Source of the DNA: Vulcanimicrobiota bacterium
Lineage (GTDB): Bacteria > Vulcanimicrobiota > Vulcanimicrobiia > Vulcanimicrobiales > Vulcanimicrobiaceae
Assembly: GCA_019237435.1 (NCBI GenBank)
Contig: JAFAHB010000043.1
Coordinates: 1-6,771, forward strand
Direction: 5' to 3'
DNA length: 6,771 nucleotides
The notes beneath the pieces are model-generated. The model did not search any database, was not told where the DNA came from, and saw nothing but the letters and a program-made list of their open reading frames with translations. Below, one piece after another: positions 1 to 5,395 of the stretch (positions are counted from its first letter, which is position 1; every line of letters begins with the position of its first letter). Both the position numbers and the translations under genes were made by a program.

Positions 1-681
1 GTCGACGGCGTCAGCGCCAGCGTCGAGACGGGCGAAGTGGTCGGGTTGCTCGGCCCCAACGGCGCCGGGAAGACGACGACCTTCTACATGGTGGTCGGGC
101 TCGTCAAACCCGACGCCGGACGCGTCGCGCTCGAACGCGAGGGTGCCGCGACGGATCTCACCGACTTCCCGATGTATCGCCGGGCGCGCTCGGGCATCGG
201 CTACCTCGCGCAGGAAAATTCGATCTTCCGGAAGCTCTCGGTCGGCGACAACATACGGCTGATCTGGGAGATGAACGGCGTACCGCGCCGCGAGCAAGAG
301 CGGCGGCTCCCCGACCTGCTCGAAGAATTCGGCCTCTCGCGTTTCGTCGACGCGCGCGGCGATTCGCTCTCCGGCGGCGAGCGGCGTCGGGTCGAGATCG
401 CGCGCGCGATTGCGACCGAACCCGACTTCCTTCTGCTCGACGAACCGTTCACCGGAATCGATCCGATCGCCGTCGCCGACATTCAGGCTATGATTCGTCA
501 GCTGCGCGATCGCGGATTGGGCATCTTGATTACCGACCATCAAGTCCGAGAAACGCTCGCGATCGTCGATCGCGCGTACATCCTCAACAACGGCAGAATT
601 GAGGTCTCCGGTTCCGCGCAAGAAGTTCTGGATTCGCCGATCGCGCGCCAATTCTATCTCGGCGAAGGTTTCCGTTTATAA
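1..681 (+). CDS. lptB: LPS export ABC transporter ATP-binding protein LptB (5' end cut by window)
   Basis: This is the cytoplasmic ATPase that drives lipopolysaccharide extraction from the inner membrane through the LptBFG complex. The frame is open to base 1, so the GTG at 37 is internal and about 15-20 residues are probably missing from the usual length of about 240. Counting from base 1 (226 visible residues), it has a Walker A motif GPNGAGKT at about 19-26 within [14 protein letters not shown], a Q-loop YLAQE with Q at about 71, the signature LSGGE at 123-127, Walker B FLLLDEP at 143-149 with its catalytic Glu, and the H-loop TDHQV with His at about 180. The segment PMYRRAR followed by GIGYL and SIFRKL is typical of LptB rather than LivF/LivG-type ATPases, and the C-terminus [13 protein letters not shown] also fits LptB. 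The permease gene follows after an unusually long spacer. Family assignment is firm. Confidence 0.95.
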   Translation, partial: VDGVSASVETGEVVGLLGPNGAGKTTTFYMVVGLVKPDAGRVALEREGAATDLTDFPMYRRARSGIGYLAQENSIFRKLSVGDNIRLIWEMNGVPRREQERRLPDLLEEFGLSRFVDARGDSLSGGERRRVEIARAIATEPDFLLLDEPFTGIDPIAVADIQAMIRQLRDRGLGILITDHQVRETLAIVDRAYILNNGRIEVSGSAQEVLDSPIARQFYLGEGFRL

Positions 682-704
682 GAACGCTGGATGATCAGTA
701 CGAG

Positions 705-860
705 CCGACGCGCCACACGTGTTGCAGAGGGGCTCTGACGCGAGCGCCATTGACAGGAGGTCAAAATTGTCCTCAAGAGGTGGCGCGAGCGCGGTGCAGC
801 AGGAGCGGAACACGGATGTGGAGCGACGAGCGGCCCGAAGCGGCACGTGTGGCGCGTCTG
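705..860. repeat. MITE-like element or structured RNA framed by inverted repeats
   Basis: Bases 707-721 (GACGCGCCACACGTG) are the exact reverse complement of 844-858. Extending outward by two bases gives 17-bp terminal repeats (705-721 and 844-860) with one mismatch. The tetranucleotide CGAG lies immediately outside both ends (701-704 and 861-864), as a target-site duplication would. Inside is a nested hairpin at 744-786. Removing the element plus one CGAG would shorten the lptB-lptF/G spacer from 201 to about 41 bp, a normal operon spacing. A perfect 15-bp inverted repeat within 200 bp is very unlikely by chance. It may be a non-autonomous transposon (MITE) or a conserved RNA fold. The sequence alone cannot separate these, and no transposase is present. 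Confidence 0.55.
744..786 (+). other. Nested stem-loop inside the inverted-repeat element
   Basis: GCGCCA (744-749) pairs with TGGCGC (781-786). TTGA (750-753) pairs with TCAA (773-776), and GGA (756-758) pairs with TCC (770-772). A CA bulge sits on the left arm and GAGG on the right, and an 11-nt loop closes the top. The fold hides part of an AGGAGG sequence at 755-760. No T-run follows, so it is not a standard intrinsic terminator. It could be part of an RNA fold or the internal structure of a MITE. Confidence 0.35.
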
Positions 861-871
861 CGAGTTTGTGA
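767..871 (+). CDS. Possible 34-codon upstream ORF with strong ribosome-binding site
   Basis: A perfect AGGAGG (755-760) stands 6 nt before a TTG at 767, which opens a 34-codon frame ending in TGA at 869-871, 11 nt before the permease ATG. The predicted peptide is rich in Arg, Ser, Ala and Gly, has no transmembrane segment, and resembles nothing I know. Its last third is encoded by the right inverted repeat. No other start in this spacer, including that of the permease, has so good a Shine-Dalgarno sequence. It could be a leader peptide that couples ribosomes to the permease gene, or the AGGAGG could be coincidental. Confidence is low. Confidence 0.15.
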   Translation: MSSRGGASAVQQERNTDVERRAARSGTCGASASL

Positions 872-882
872 TTAGCCAACGC

Positions 883-1986
883 ATGAAGTTTACAATTCTC
901 GATCGATATATGCTGAGTGAGCTGGCGGGGCCGTTCGTCTTTGGATTGGCGGCGTTCATGCTGATTTTTGCCGCGACCGAGCTCATCAACATCGCCAAGC
1001 TGGTCAGCAACGAGCATGCGCCGTTGTGGGCCGCACTGCTCGTTTTCGCCTGGTCGTTGCCGGCAGACATCGTACTGGTCATTCCCATGGCGTTGCTGCT
1101 CGGGACGCTGCTGGCGGTGCAGCGGCTCTCTGGGGAGAGCGAGATCACTGCATTGAAGGCCGCCGGCATTACGTTTGCGCGCATCGTCACTCCGTTGCTT
1201 GCCGTAGGCATAGTGATGTCGGTCGTAACGTATTTCATTCAGGAGGCGCTGGTGCCATACGCAAACGATCAGCTGACCGCCATTGAGGACACCGTGATCA
1301 ATCACGTCAGCGCCTTCAATCGCGACCTGACCGTTTCCGCGCCGCTTCCGGGCGGCGGACGGCAGGTCACGATTGCAACCGCATACCAGCCAAACTCGCG
1401 TGCGCTGTTGCACGTGACCCTGATTCAGTACGACAACCACAACGATCCGCGCCAAATCGTCTTCGCCGATCGCGCCGAATTCACGGCTGACAAATGGACG
1501 CTTCAAAATGCAAGCGTTTACCGCTTCAACCCCGACGGCACCACGTTGTCGGAGCCTAACGTCCCGCAACAGGAGGTCGAAATCGGCGAGAAGCCAACGG
1601 ACTTGATGAAACGAATGAGCAATGACGACCCCGAAAACATGAGCCGGAACGAGATTGCGGAGGTCGTTCGCTCGGGCCAGTTAACGGAAAACGAGTACCG
1701 CAAGTACGTGACGACGTATCAAGAGAAGCTGGCGAGACCGTTTGCGTGCTTCGTCTTCATTTTGATTGCGATTCCGTTTGGATTGCGTGCGATCCGGTCC
1801 GGAAGCAGCGCGAGCTTGGGCTTCGGCCTCTCGCTGGCGATCGTTTTCGTCTATTACGTCGTGATGACCATATGCTCGTTTGCCGCTGAGGCATTCGTAG
1901 CGTTGGCGGTGCTTTGGGCCTGGGTTCCCAATATTCTGTTTACGGCGATCGGTCTAAGCCGGTTGCGGCGGGCTGCCGTCGTTTGA
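883..1986 (+). CDS. lptF/lptG: LptF/LptG family lipopolysaccharide export permease
   Basis: This is an inner-membrane permease of the YjgP/YjgQ family, which with LptB extracts lipopolysaccharide and passes it to the periplasmic bridge. From ATG 883 it has 367 residues, near the family norm. The start MKFTILDRYML is the standard beginning of these proteins. The open frame allows GTG at 868 or 847, but those would add an atypical hydrophilic extension. Transmembrane helices lie at about 17-38, 51-80 and 100-122, and again at about 286-304, 311-335 and 337-360. A beta-rich periplasmic domain lies between them at about 150-230. The stretch SGESEITALKAAGI (83-96) is the conserved cytoplasmic coupling region that contacts LptB. 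Only one such gene is visible, so LptF and LptG cannot be told apart; one gene may serve both roles. No clear ribosome-binding site precedes the ATG. Confidence 0.93.
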   Translation: MKFTILDRYMLSELAGPFVFGLAAFMLIFAATELINIAKLVSNEHAPLWAALLVFAWSLPADIVLVIPMALLLGTLLAVQRLSGESEITALKAAGITFARIVTPLLAVGIVMSVVTYFIQEALVPYANDQLTAIEDTVINHVSAFNRDLTVSAPLPGGGRQVTIATAYQPNSRALLHVTLIQYDNHNDPRQIVFADRAEFTADKWTLQNASVYRFNPDGTTLSEPNVPQQEVEIGEKPTDLMKRMSNDDPENMSRNEIAEVVRSGQLTENEYRKYVTTYQEKLARPFACFVFILIAIPFGLRAIRSGSSASLGFGLSLAIVFVYYVVMTICSFAAEAFVALAVLWAWVPNILFTAIGLSRLRRAAVV

Positions 1987-2921
1987 ATCTCGTCGAGATC
2001 GTTCGCGGCATCGGAAATCTGGCCGCCGTAATGGCGCTTGCCGGAGCGGTCGCCTATGTCGGCGATCGAGTCGGTCATCAGGTCGGCCGCAGACGCTTGA
2101 GTCTTTTCGGAATCCGGCCGCGGTACACCTCAACGATCGTTGCGATCGCTACCGGGATGATCATCGCGCTCGTGGTGACTCTCGCTGCAATCTTTGCATC
2201 CGAAGAGGTGAAAACGGCGTTCTTCAAGCTTGCTTCGCTCAACGCGCAGATCGGCGAGTTGCAGTCGCGTCAGCGCGACCTCGAGGCAAAAGTCAATACG
2301 GGGCGGCTGGTCTTACCCGTCGATACGTTGATGGTGCCCTTCTATCGCGTCATTCCGCAGGCTACGGCGGCTTCGAGACGCCTTTCGACCATTCGAGATT
2401 ACTACTTCTTCGCCGTCAAGTACGTTAACGCGACCTACCCGCGCCTGGGGCTGAAACCATACGCGATACCACCCGATGCCGATAAGAAGCTTCGGGGGCT
2501 CGCGGACGATCTGACAACCGCTGCGGCGCTTTCGCAAGCGAACGTGATGCTCACGATCGCCTCGGACCAAAACCTCTTCGAAAACGATCAGATACATTTC
2601 GCGATTAACGTGACGCAGGACGTGCGCTACTTTCGGAAAGGTCAAGTCATCGCGCAGCTGGTGATTCCGGGGCGAAGCGGAGCGAGCATCAACATTGCCT
2701 TGATTCAGTTAGAAAACTTGGTCTCGCTCACGGCCCGGCGCCTGCATCTGCCGCCGTTTCTCTCCGATATTCAGCCCGTTCAGCTCATCCCCGATGCGCA
2801 ACAGATGCAAGAGCGGATTTCCAAGTCCGGTACCTATCTCCTGACGGCCTTCGCGGGCGAAGATTTCTATCCGCACGTGGGCGGCATTCCCATCGTCATC
2901 GTCCTCACCGCGCAGCCGTGA
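1983..2921 (+). CDS. DUF3084 domain membrane protein
   Basis: The protein has 312 residues from TTG 1983, whose TTGA overlaps the permease stop. This start places the hydrophobic N-terminus exactly where DUF3084 proteins begin; ATG 2031 would cut into the first helix. Helix 1 is at about 11-27, followed by the family-like segment GDRVGHQVGRRRLSLFGIRP (28-47). Helix 2 is at about 51-72 and a short coiled-coil-like stretch at about 78-106. The rest (about 110-312) is a soluble alpha/beta region ending in a hydrophobic strand, VIVLT. From memory, cyanobacterial members have a longer coiled coil, so this is a compact version. The biochemical function of the family is unknown. Translational coupling to the LPS permease suggests an envelope role, which is inference. 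The next gene overlaps its stop by 4 bp. Confidence 0.85.
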   Translation: MNLVEIVRGIGNLAAVMALAGAVAYVGDRVGHQVGRRRLSLFGIRPRYTSTIVAIATGMIIALVVTLAAIFASEEVKTAFFKLASLNAQIGELQSRQRDLEAKVNTGRLVLPVDTLMVPFYRVIPQATAASRRLSTIRDYYFFAVKYVNATYPRLGLKPYAIPPDADKKLRGLADDLTTAAALSQANVMLTIASDQNLFENDQIHFAINVTQDVRYFRKGQVIAQLVIPGRSGASINIALIQLENLVSLTARRLHLPPFLSDIQPVQLIPDAQQMQERISKSGTYLLTAFAGEDFYPHVGGIPIVIVLTAQP

Positions 2922-3340
2922 GGCAGGCCGACGCAGTGATCGGCGTGGACCCCGGCCGGAACAAGGCCGGATACGCGCTTCTGGAGATGACGGGAGCCGT
3001 CATCACGGCCGGAGTGGAGCCGATCGATCGGCTGCCGGCCCGGCTGGCCGACTTGGCTGCCGGCCGGCCGGTCGCTGCCATTGCATTGGGTCGCGGCACG
3101 AATGCGCGTCACGTACGCGAGACCCTGGGCGATCTCGGGCTGCCGATTCACTTGGTCGACGAGTTCGAGACAAGCCGGGGGGCAAGAGGTCTATACTTTG
3201 CCGAGCACCCGCCGCGCGGCTGGCGCCGATTGCTGCCGGTGGGGCTTCAGGTACCGGGTCGGCCGATCGACGACTACGCGGCAATTCTGATCGCTCGGCG
3301 TTTTCTCGCAAGGGGAGCAGAGGCTCGACCTCCAAGCTAA
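2918..3340 (+). CDS. RuvC/YqgF-like RNase H-fold nuclease
   Basis: A 140-residue protein starting at GTG 2918, which overlaps the DUF3084 stop (GTGA). The N-terminus AVIGVDPGRNKAGYALL (6-22) is the first strand of the RuvC/YqgF-type RNase H fold, with Asp11 as a metal ligand. A second strand, AAIALGRGTNA, is at 53-63. VDEFETS (80-86) matches the position of YqgF DERxST with its acidic residues. PIDDYAAILIARRFL (116-130) supplies the C-terminal Asp pair on the last helix. All expected acidic positions are present, so it is probably catalytic. YqgF proteins process the 5' end of pre-16S rRNA. This copy belongs to a divergent subgroup that I recall next to DUF3084 in Cyanobacteria, so its real substrate (rRNA, DNA junctions or other) is open. 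A GTG at 2936 is a less likely start. The C-terminal tail is Arg/Ala/Pro rich. Confidence 0.8.
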   Translation: MRQADAVIGVDPGRNKAGYALLEMTGAVITAGVEPIDRLPARLADLAAGRPVAAIALGRGTNARHVRETLGDLGLPIHLVDEFETSRGARGLYFAEHPPRGWRRLLPVGLQVPGRPIDDYAAILIARRFLARGAEARPPS

Positions 3341-3345
3341 CAATC

Positions 3346-3383
3346 CCCGCGTTGCGTCTGGTCTAGTATCGCATTCTCGCGGG
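3346..3383 (+). other. Stem-loop in the 68-bp spacer after the nuclease gene
   Basis: CCCGCG (3346-3351) pairs with CGCGGG (3378-3383), and inside that TGCG (3353-3356) pairs with CGCA (3370-3373), leaving an internal loop and a 13-nt apical loop. No T-run follows, so an intrinsic terminator is not supported. The hairpin could be a weak attenuator or mRNA stabiliser between the first gene block and the exported-protein gene. I found no convincing -35/-10 pair in this spacer. Confidence 0.25.
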
Positions 3384-3399
3384 CACGTGCGTCGTTGAC

Positions 3400-3404
3400 G
3401 GAGG
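3400..3404 (+). promoter_or_regulatory. Ribosome-binding site GGAGG that fixes the start at GTG 3409
   Basis: GGAGG lies 4 nt before GTG 3409. The spacing is short but usable. It supports this GTG, which begins a well-formed signal peptide, as the start of the exported-protein gene. It is one of the few recognisable Shine-Dalgarno sequences in the window. Confidence 0.6.
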
Positions 3405-3408
3405 TTGA

Positions 3409-4491
3409 GTGCGTCGGGTCGTTGGCGTCGTCGCAAGCGCAGCTCTAATGCTGCTGCTTGGTTCTGCGATGGGCCGAGCGGTCGCTCTTCCGGAGCACGA
3501 CCGCTTCGATCTCGGTTCGCAATTGATGCTGAGGCTTTTCGGAGAAACGTCGGATTCACGCGCGTCGTTTGCGGCCGTGCGCGGCGATCGAACCAGCGAG
3601 TCGCCGCTGCGCGACCTTGCGTTGGGCGCCCGCCCGCAGACCCCGGCGAAGGTGGAGGAGCCGGCAGGCATCGCCGCATTCGGAGAAGATCAGTTCGCCC
3701 TGCGCGATATCAGCGGCGAGCCGGCAGCGTCATTTACAAGCTCGCCTGCCTTCGACGCGCCGGCCGGCATCGTTCACTTCTCAATGCCGCCCGGTTCGCC
3801 CGATGACTACACGACGCTCGTGCCGCCAACCGCGCATTTCACCGCAGCGTATCAACCCGTGCCGCCTACGCCGTCGATCTCGCCCGCGCCGGGCACGCTC
3901 GCCTTCGCACCGCCGCAAATCATCGCAACGGAGTTTACGCCGGTTCAGACGCAAATCGGCGCGTTACGGTTTGGGCAACAGACGCAAGCCGGTGCGGCGC
4001 AACCCGCTTTCGACGATCCGTCGTACGGCGCCGCCGCACACCTCGACGTGCGCGCCGGCAAACGCAACGTGAACCTCAATCTTTCAACAGAATACGATCA
4101 CGTCGGACCCGGCAACGGGCAAGCGTCTTTGGCGTCCGACGCGGGAGAGGGCTGGCAGCTTCCCGGCCTGGGCGTGCCGCTTGTCGTTCCGAACTACGCC
4201 GATATCAACCGGCTTTCGCTTGGCGCCGGCTTCTCGGTTCCGGTCGTGCGCGGTCTTACGCTCAATCTGAACTATGACGCGCAGCACCTGTACGGCGCGT
4301 ATGGCATGCCGGGTCTGCTCAACCTGGACGCGATCAACAACTCGTACGGCGGAAACTTGACGTTCACGATTCCGCGCATCTCGAGCTCGCTTTCCATCGG
4401 TGCGTATCAAGATCGGTTACAGGACAGCACCCTTTCAATCAACGGACAGACTCAGACCCGCGAGGACGTAAACTTTACCGTCAAGTTTTAG
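3409..4491 (+). CDS. Exported protein with Pro/Ala-rich middle and beta-strand-rich C-terminus, probably outer membrane
   Basis: I do not recognise a named family. The 360-residue protein starts with a classical signal peptide: MRR, a hydrophobic core VVGVVASAALMLLLGSAM, and a likely cleavage after Ala26 in AVA. Residues about 27-110 are mixed. Residues about 110-200 are rich in Pro, Ala and Thr with little predicted structure, and include two PAGI boxes 33 residues apart (85-88 and 118-121). From about 203 to the end, alternating polar/hydrophobic strands appear (HLDVRAGKRNVNLNLSTEYD, LTLNLNYDAQHLYGAYG, NLTFTIPRISSSLSIGAYQD, VNFTVKF), and the chain ends in Phe, the usual C-terminal signal for outer-membrane beta-barrel insertion. 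About six to eight strands could fit, so this may be a small barrel or part of an oligomeric one. The LPS export genes upstream suit an outer-membrane location. The protein is certainly coding; its function is unknown. Confidence 0.75.
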   Translation: MRRVVGVVASAALMLLLGSAMGRAVALPEHDRFDLGSQLMLRLFGETSDSRASFAAVRGDRTSESPLRDLALGARPQTPAKVEEPAGIAAFGEDQFALRDISGEPAASFTSSPAFDAPAGIVHFSMPPGSPDDYTTLVPPTAHFTAAYQPVPPTPSISPAPGTLAFAPPQIIATEFTPVQTQIGALRFGQQTQAGAAQPAFDDPSYGAAAHLDVRAGKRNVNLNLSTEYDHVGPGNGQASLASDAGEGWQLPGLGVPLVVPNYADINRLSLGAGFSVPVVRGLTLNLNYDAQHLYGAYGMPGLLNLDAINNSYGGNLTFTIPRISSSLSIGAYQDRLQDSTLSINGQTQTREDVNFTVKF

Positions 4492-4492
4492 G

Positions 4493-4537
4493 GCGCCGCA
4501 GGCCGCCGACGTTGAGTCGAGGCTGACTCCGCGGCGC
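4493..4537 (+). other. Two-tier stem-loop just after the exported-protein stop
   Basis: GCGCCGC (4493-4499) pairs with GCGGCGC (4531-4537). Within it, GAGTC (4514-4518) pairs with GACTC (4525-4529) around a 6-nt loop. No T-run follows, so an intrinsic terminator is doubtful. The structure covers the place where the start of the interrupted transmembrane-coding segment should be, including the CTG at 4523, so it might limit initiation there. Confidence 0.3.
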
Positions 4538-4630
4538 TACGGCTTCTTCCGATTTGCCATCGGCGCGGCGGTTATTGCGACCACCGTCGCGCTCGGTGCC
4601 GTACAACTCGCTTCCGACGGCTTGAGCTGA
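4523..4630 (+). pseudogene. Transmembrane-anchor segment cut from the TPR gene by an in-frame TGA
   Basis: The frame that ends at TGA 4628-4630 encodes a basic stretch, TPRRYGFFR, followed by a clean transmembrane helix, FAIGAAVIATTVALGAVQLA, and then SDGLS. It lies in exactly the same frame as the TPR gene. The 10 codons between the TGA and ATG 4661 (DAAAPNTVPR) are open, look like a normal periplasmic linker, and read on into MISPRFGLSVYR. The frame runs back to a stop at 4469 without any ATG, GTG or TTG; CTG 4523 is marked only as the nearest plausible start. So an originally membrane-anchored TPR protein may carry a nonsense change, or the base at the TGA may be a sequencing error. TGA serves as the normal stop of several other genes here, so codon reassignment is unlikely. 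Confidence 0.4.
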
Positions 4631-4660
4631 GATGCGGCGGCCCCCAACACCGTCCCGCGC

Positions 4661-5395
4661 ATGATCTCTCCGCGCTTTGGTCTTTCGGTTTATCGGGTCC
4701 TCGACCGCGTAGCGCCGGCGACGTATGTTGAGAGCACTTTGGCGCGCGCCGCGCTCGAACGCGGCGATGCCGACGGCGCCGAGCGCTACGCGGTACGGCT
4801 GCCCGCGTCGCCCGTGCGCGACGAGTTACTGGCGCGCGTGGCGCTACTGCGCGGTCAGTCCGCCCTCGCAAACGAATATTTCCTTGCCGCGCCCGATCCG
4901 AGTGCGGTCGAAGCCGCCGCGCAGAAGCTGGCGACGCGCGATCCGGCCGAAGGATACGCGCTTGAAGCGTTGCTCGCCGCGCGTCTTGCTCAAAGTGGGA
5001 CGCATCCCGACGCCGTCGCCGAATCGTATTGGCAGATGGGACGTCTGGCGAACCGAAAAGCGTGGCGGCAAGTTCCGGGCAGCGCGTTGCAGCGAGCGTG
5101 GCTACGCACGGGGCTGAGTGATTTCGAAGCCGCCGCCGGCGTGGCGCCGCTCTCGGAGCGATACGCGGTCGAGGCGGCAAATCAGGCCAACTTACTGGAC
5201 GATCGCACTCGCGCGCAGCAGCTCTTCAAACGCGCCGCAAATCTCGATCCCGGCAGCGCGGATGCCGTCGCGGGGCTTGGCGTCATCGCATGGGAGAATG
5301 GCGATCGCTCGACGGCCGTACTCGACTTGCAGCGAGCACGCAGGCTCGATCCGAACTCCCTTATGGTTCGCGCCCTGGAGCGCGACTTGCGATGA
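4661..5395 (+). CDS. Tetratricopeptide repeat protein (possibly missing its N-terminal anchor)
   Basis: From ATG 4661 this is a 244-residue, Ala/Arg/Leu-rich helical repeat protein. The clearest TPR unit is residues 200-233 (ADAVAGLGVIAWENGD, then RSTAVLDLQRARRLDPNS). The preceding unit runs at about 166-199 (ending RAQQLFKRAANLDPGS), and weaker repeats lie at about 21-47, 54-80 and 92-125. TPR arrays hold protein partners together, and no catalytic motif is visible. No Shine-Dalgarno sequence precedes ATG 4661, and the same frame continues upstream across one TGA into a transmembrane segment, so this ATG may not be the ancestral start. The stop overlaps the glycosyltransferase start (ATGA), suggesting coupled translation and a shared role in surface glycan assembly, which is inference. 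Confidence 0.8.
   Translation: MISPRFGLSVYRVLDRVAPATYVESTLARAALERGDADGAERYAVRLPASPVRDELLARVALLRGQSALANEYFLAAPDPSAVEAAAQKLATRDPAEGYALEALLAARLAQSGTHPDAVAESYWQMGRLANRKAWRQVPGSALQRAWLRTGLSDFEAAAGVAPLSERYAVEAANQANLLDDRTRAQQLFKRAANLDPGSADAVAGLGVIAWENGDRSTAVLDLQRARRLDPNSLMVRALERDLR

Noticed and set aside
750..778. Promoter with a perfect TTGACA (750-755) ahead of the permease
   Set aside because: At 16-18 nt spacing the downstream hexamers (near TCAAGA) do not resemble a -10 box, and the TTGACA is also part of the hairpin and overlaps the AGGAGG.
847..882. Earlier permease start at GTG 847 or GTG 868
   Set aside because: The added residues are unlike the family N-terminus, 847 lies within the inverted repeat, and neither GTG has a ribosome-binding site. 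ATG 883 gives the standard MKFTILDRYML start.
676..1569. 297-codon open frame on the minus strand opposite the LPS permease
   Set aside because: It lies almost wholly antisense to a well-supported permease gene, has no recognisable motif or hydrophobic pattern, and is the kind of shadow frame common in GC-rich coding DNA.
3352..3370. Promoter from TTGCGT and TAGTAT in the spacer before the exported protein
   Set aside because: The two boxes are only 7 bp apart, and no -35-like hexamer lies 16-18 bp before TAGTAT.
4628..4630. TGA read as selenocysteine or reassigned to tryptophan
   Set aside because: TGA ends several other genes normally (permease, DUF3084, TPR, glycosyltransferase), no obvious SECIS-like hairpin follows directly, and a TPR linker has no reason to hold selenocysteine.
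4572..5180. 202-codon Arg/Ala-rich frame on the minus strand opposite the TPR gene
   Set aside because: The extreme Arg/Ser/Ala composition and lack of domain features indicate a shadow of the plus-strand gene.
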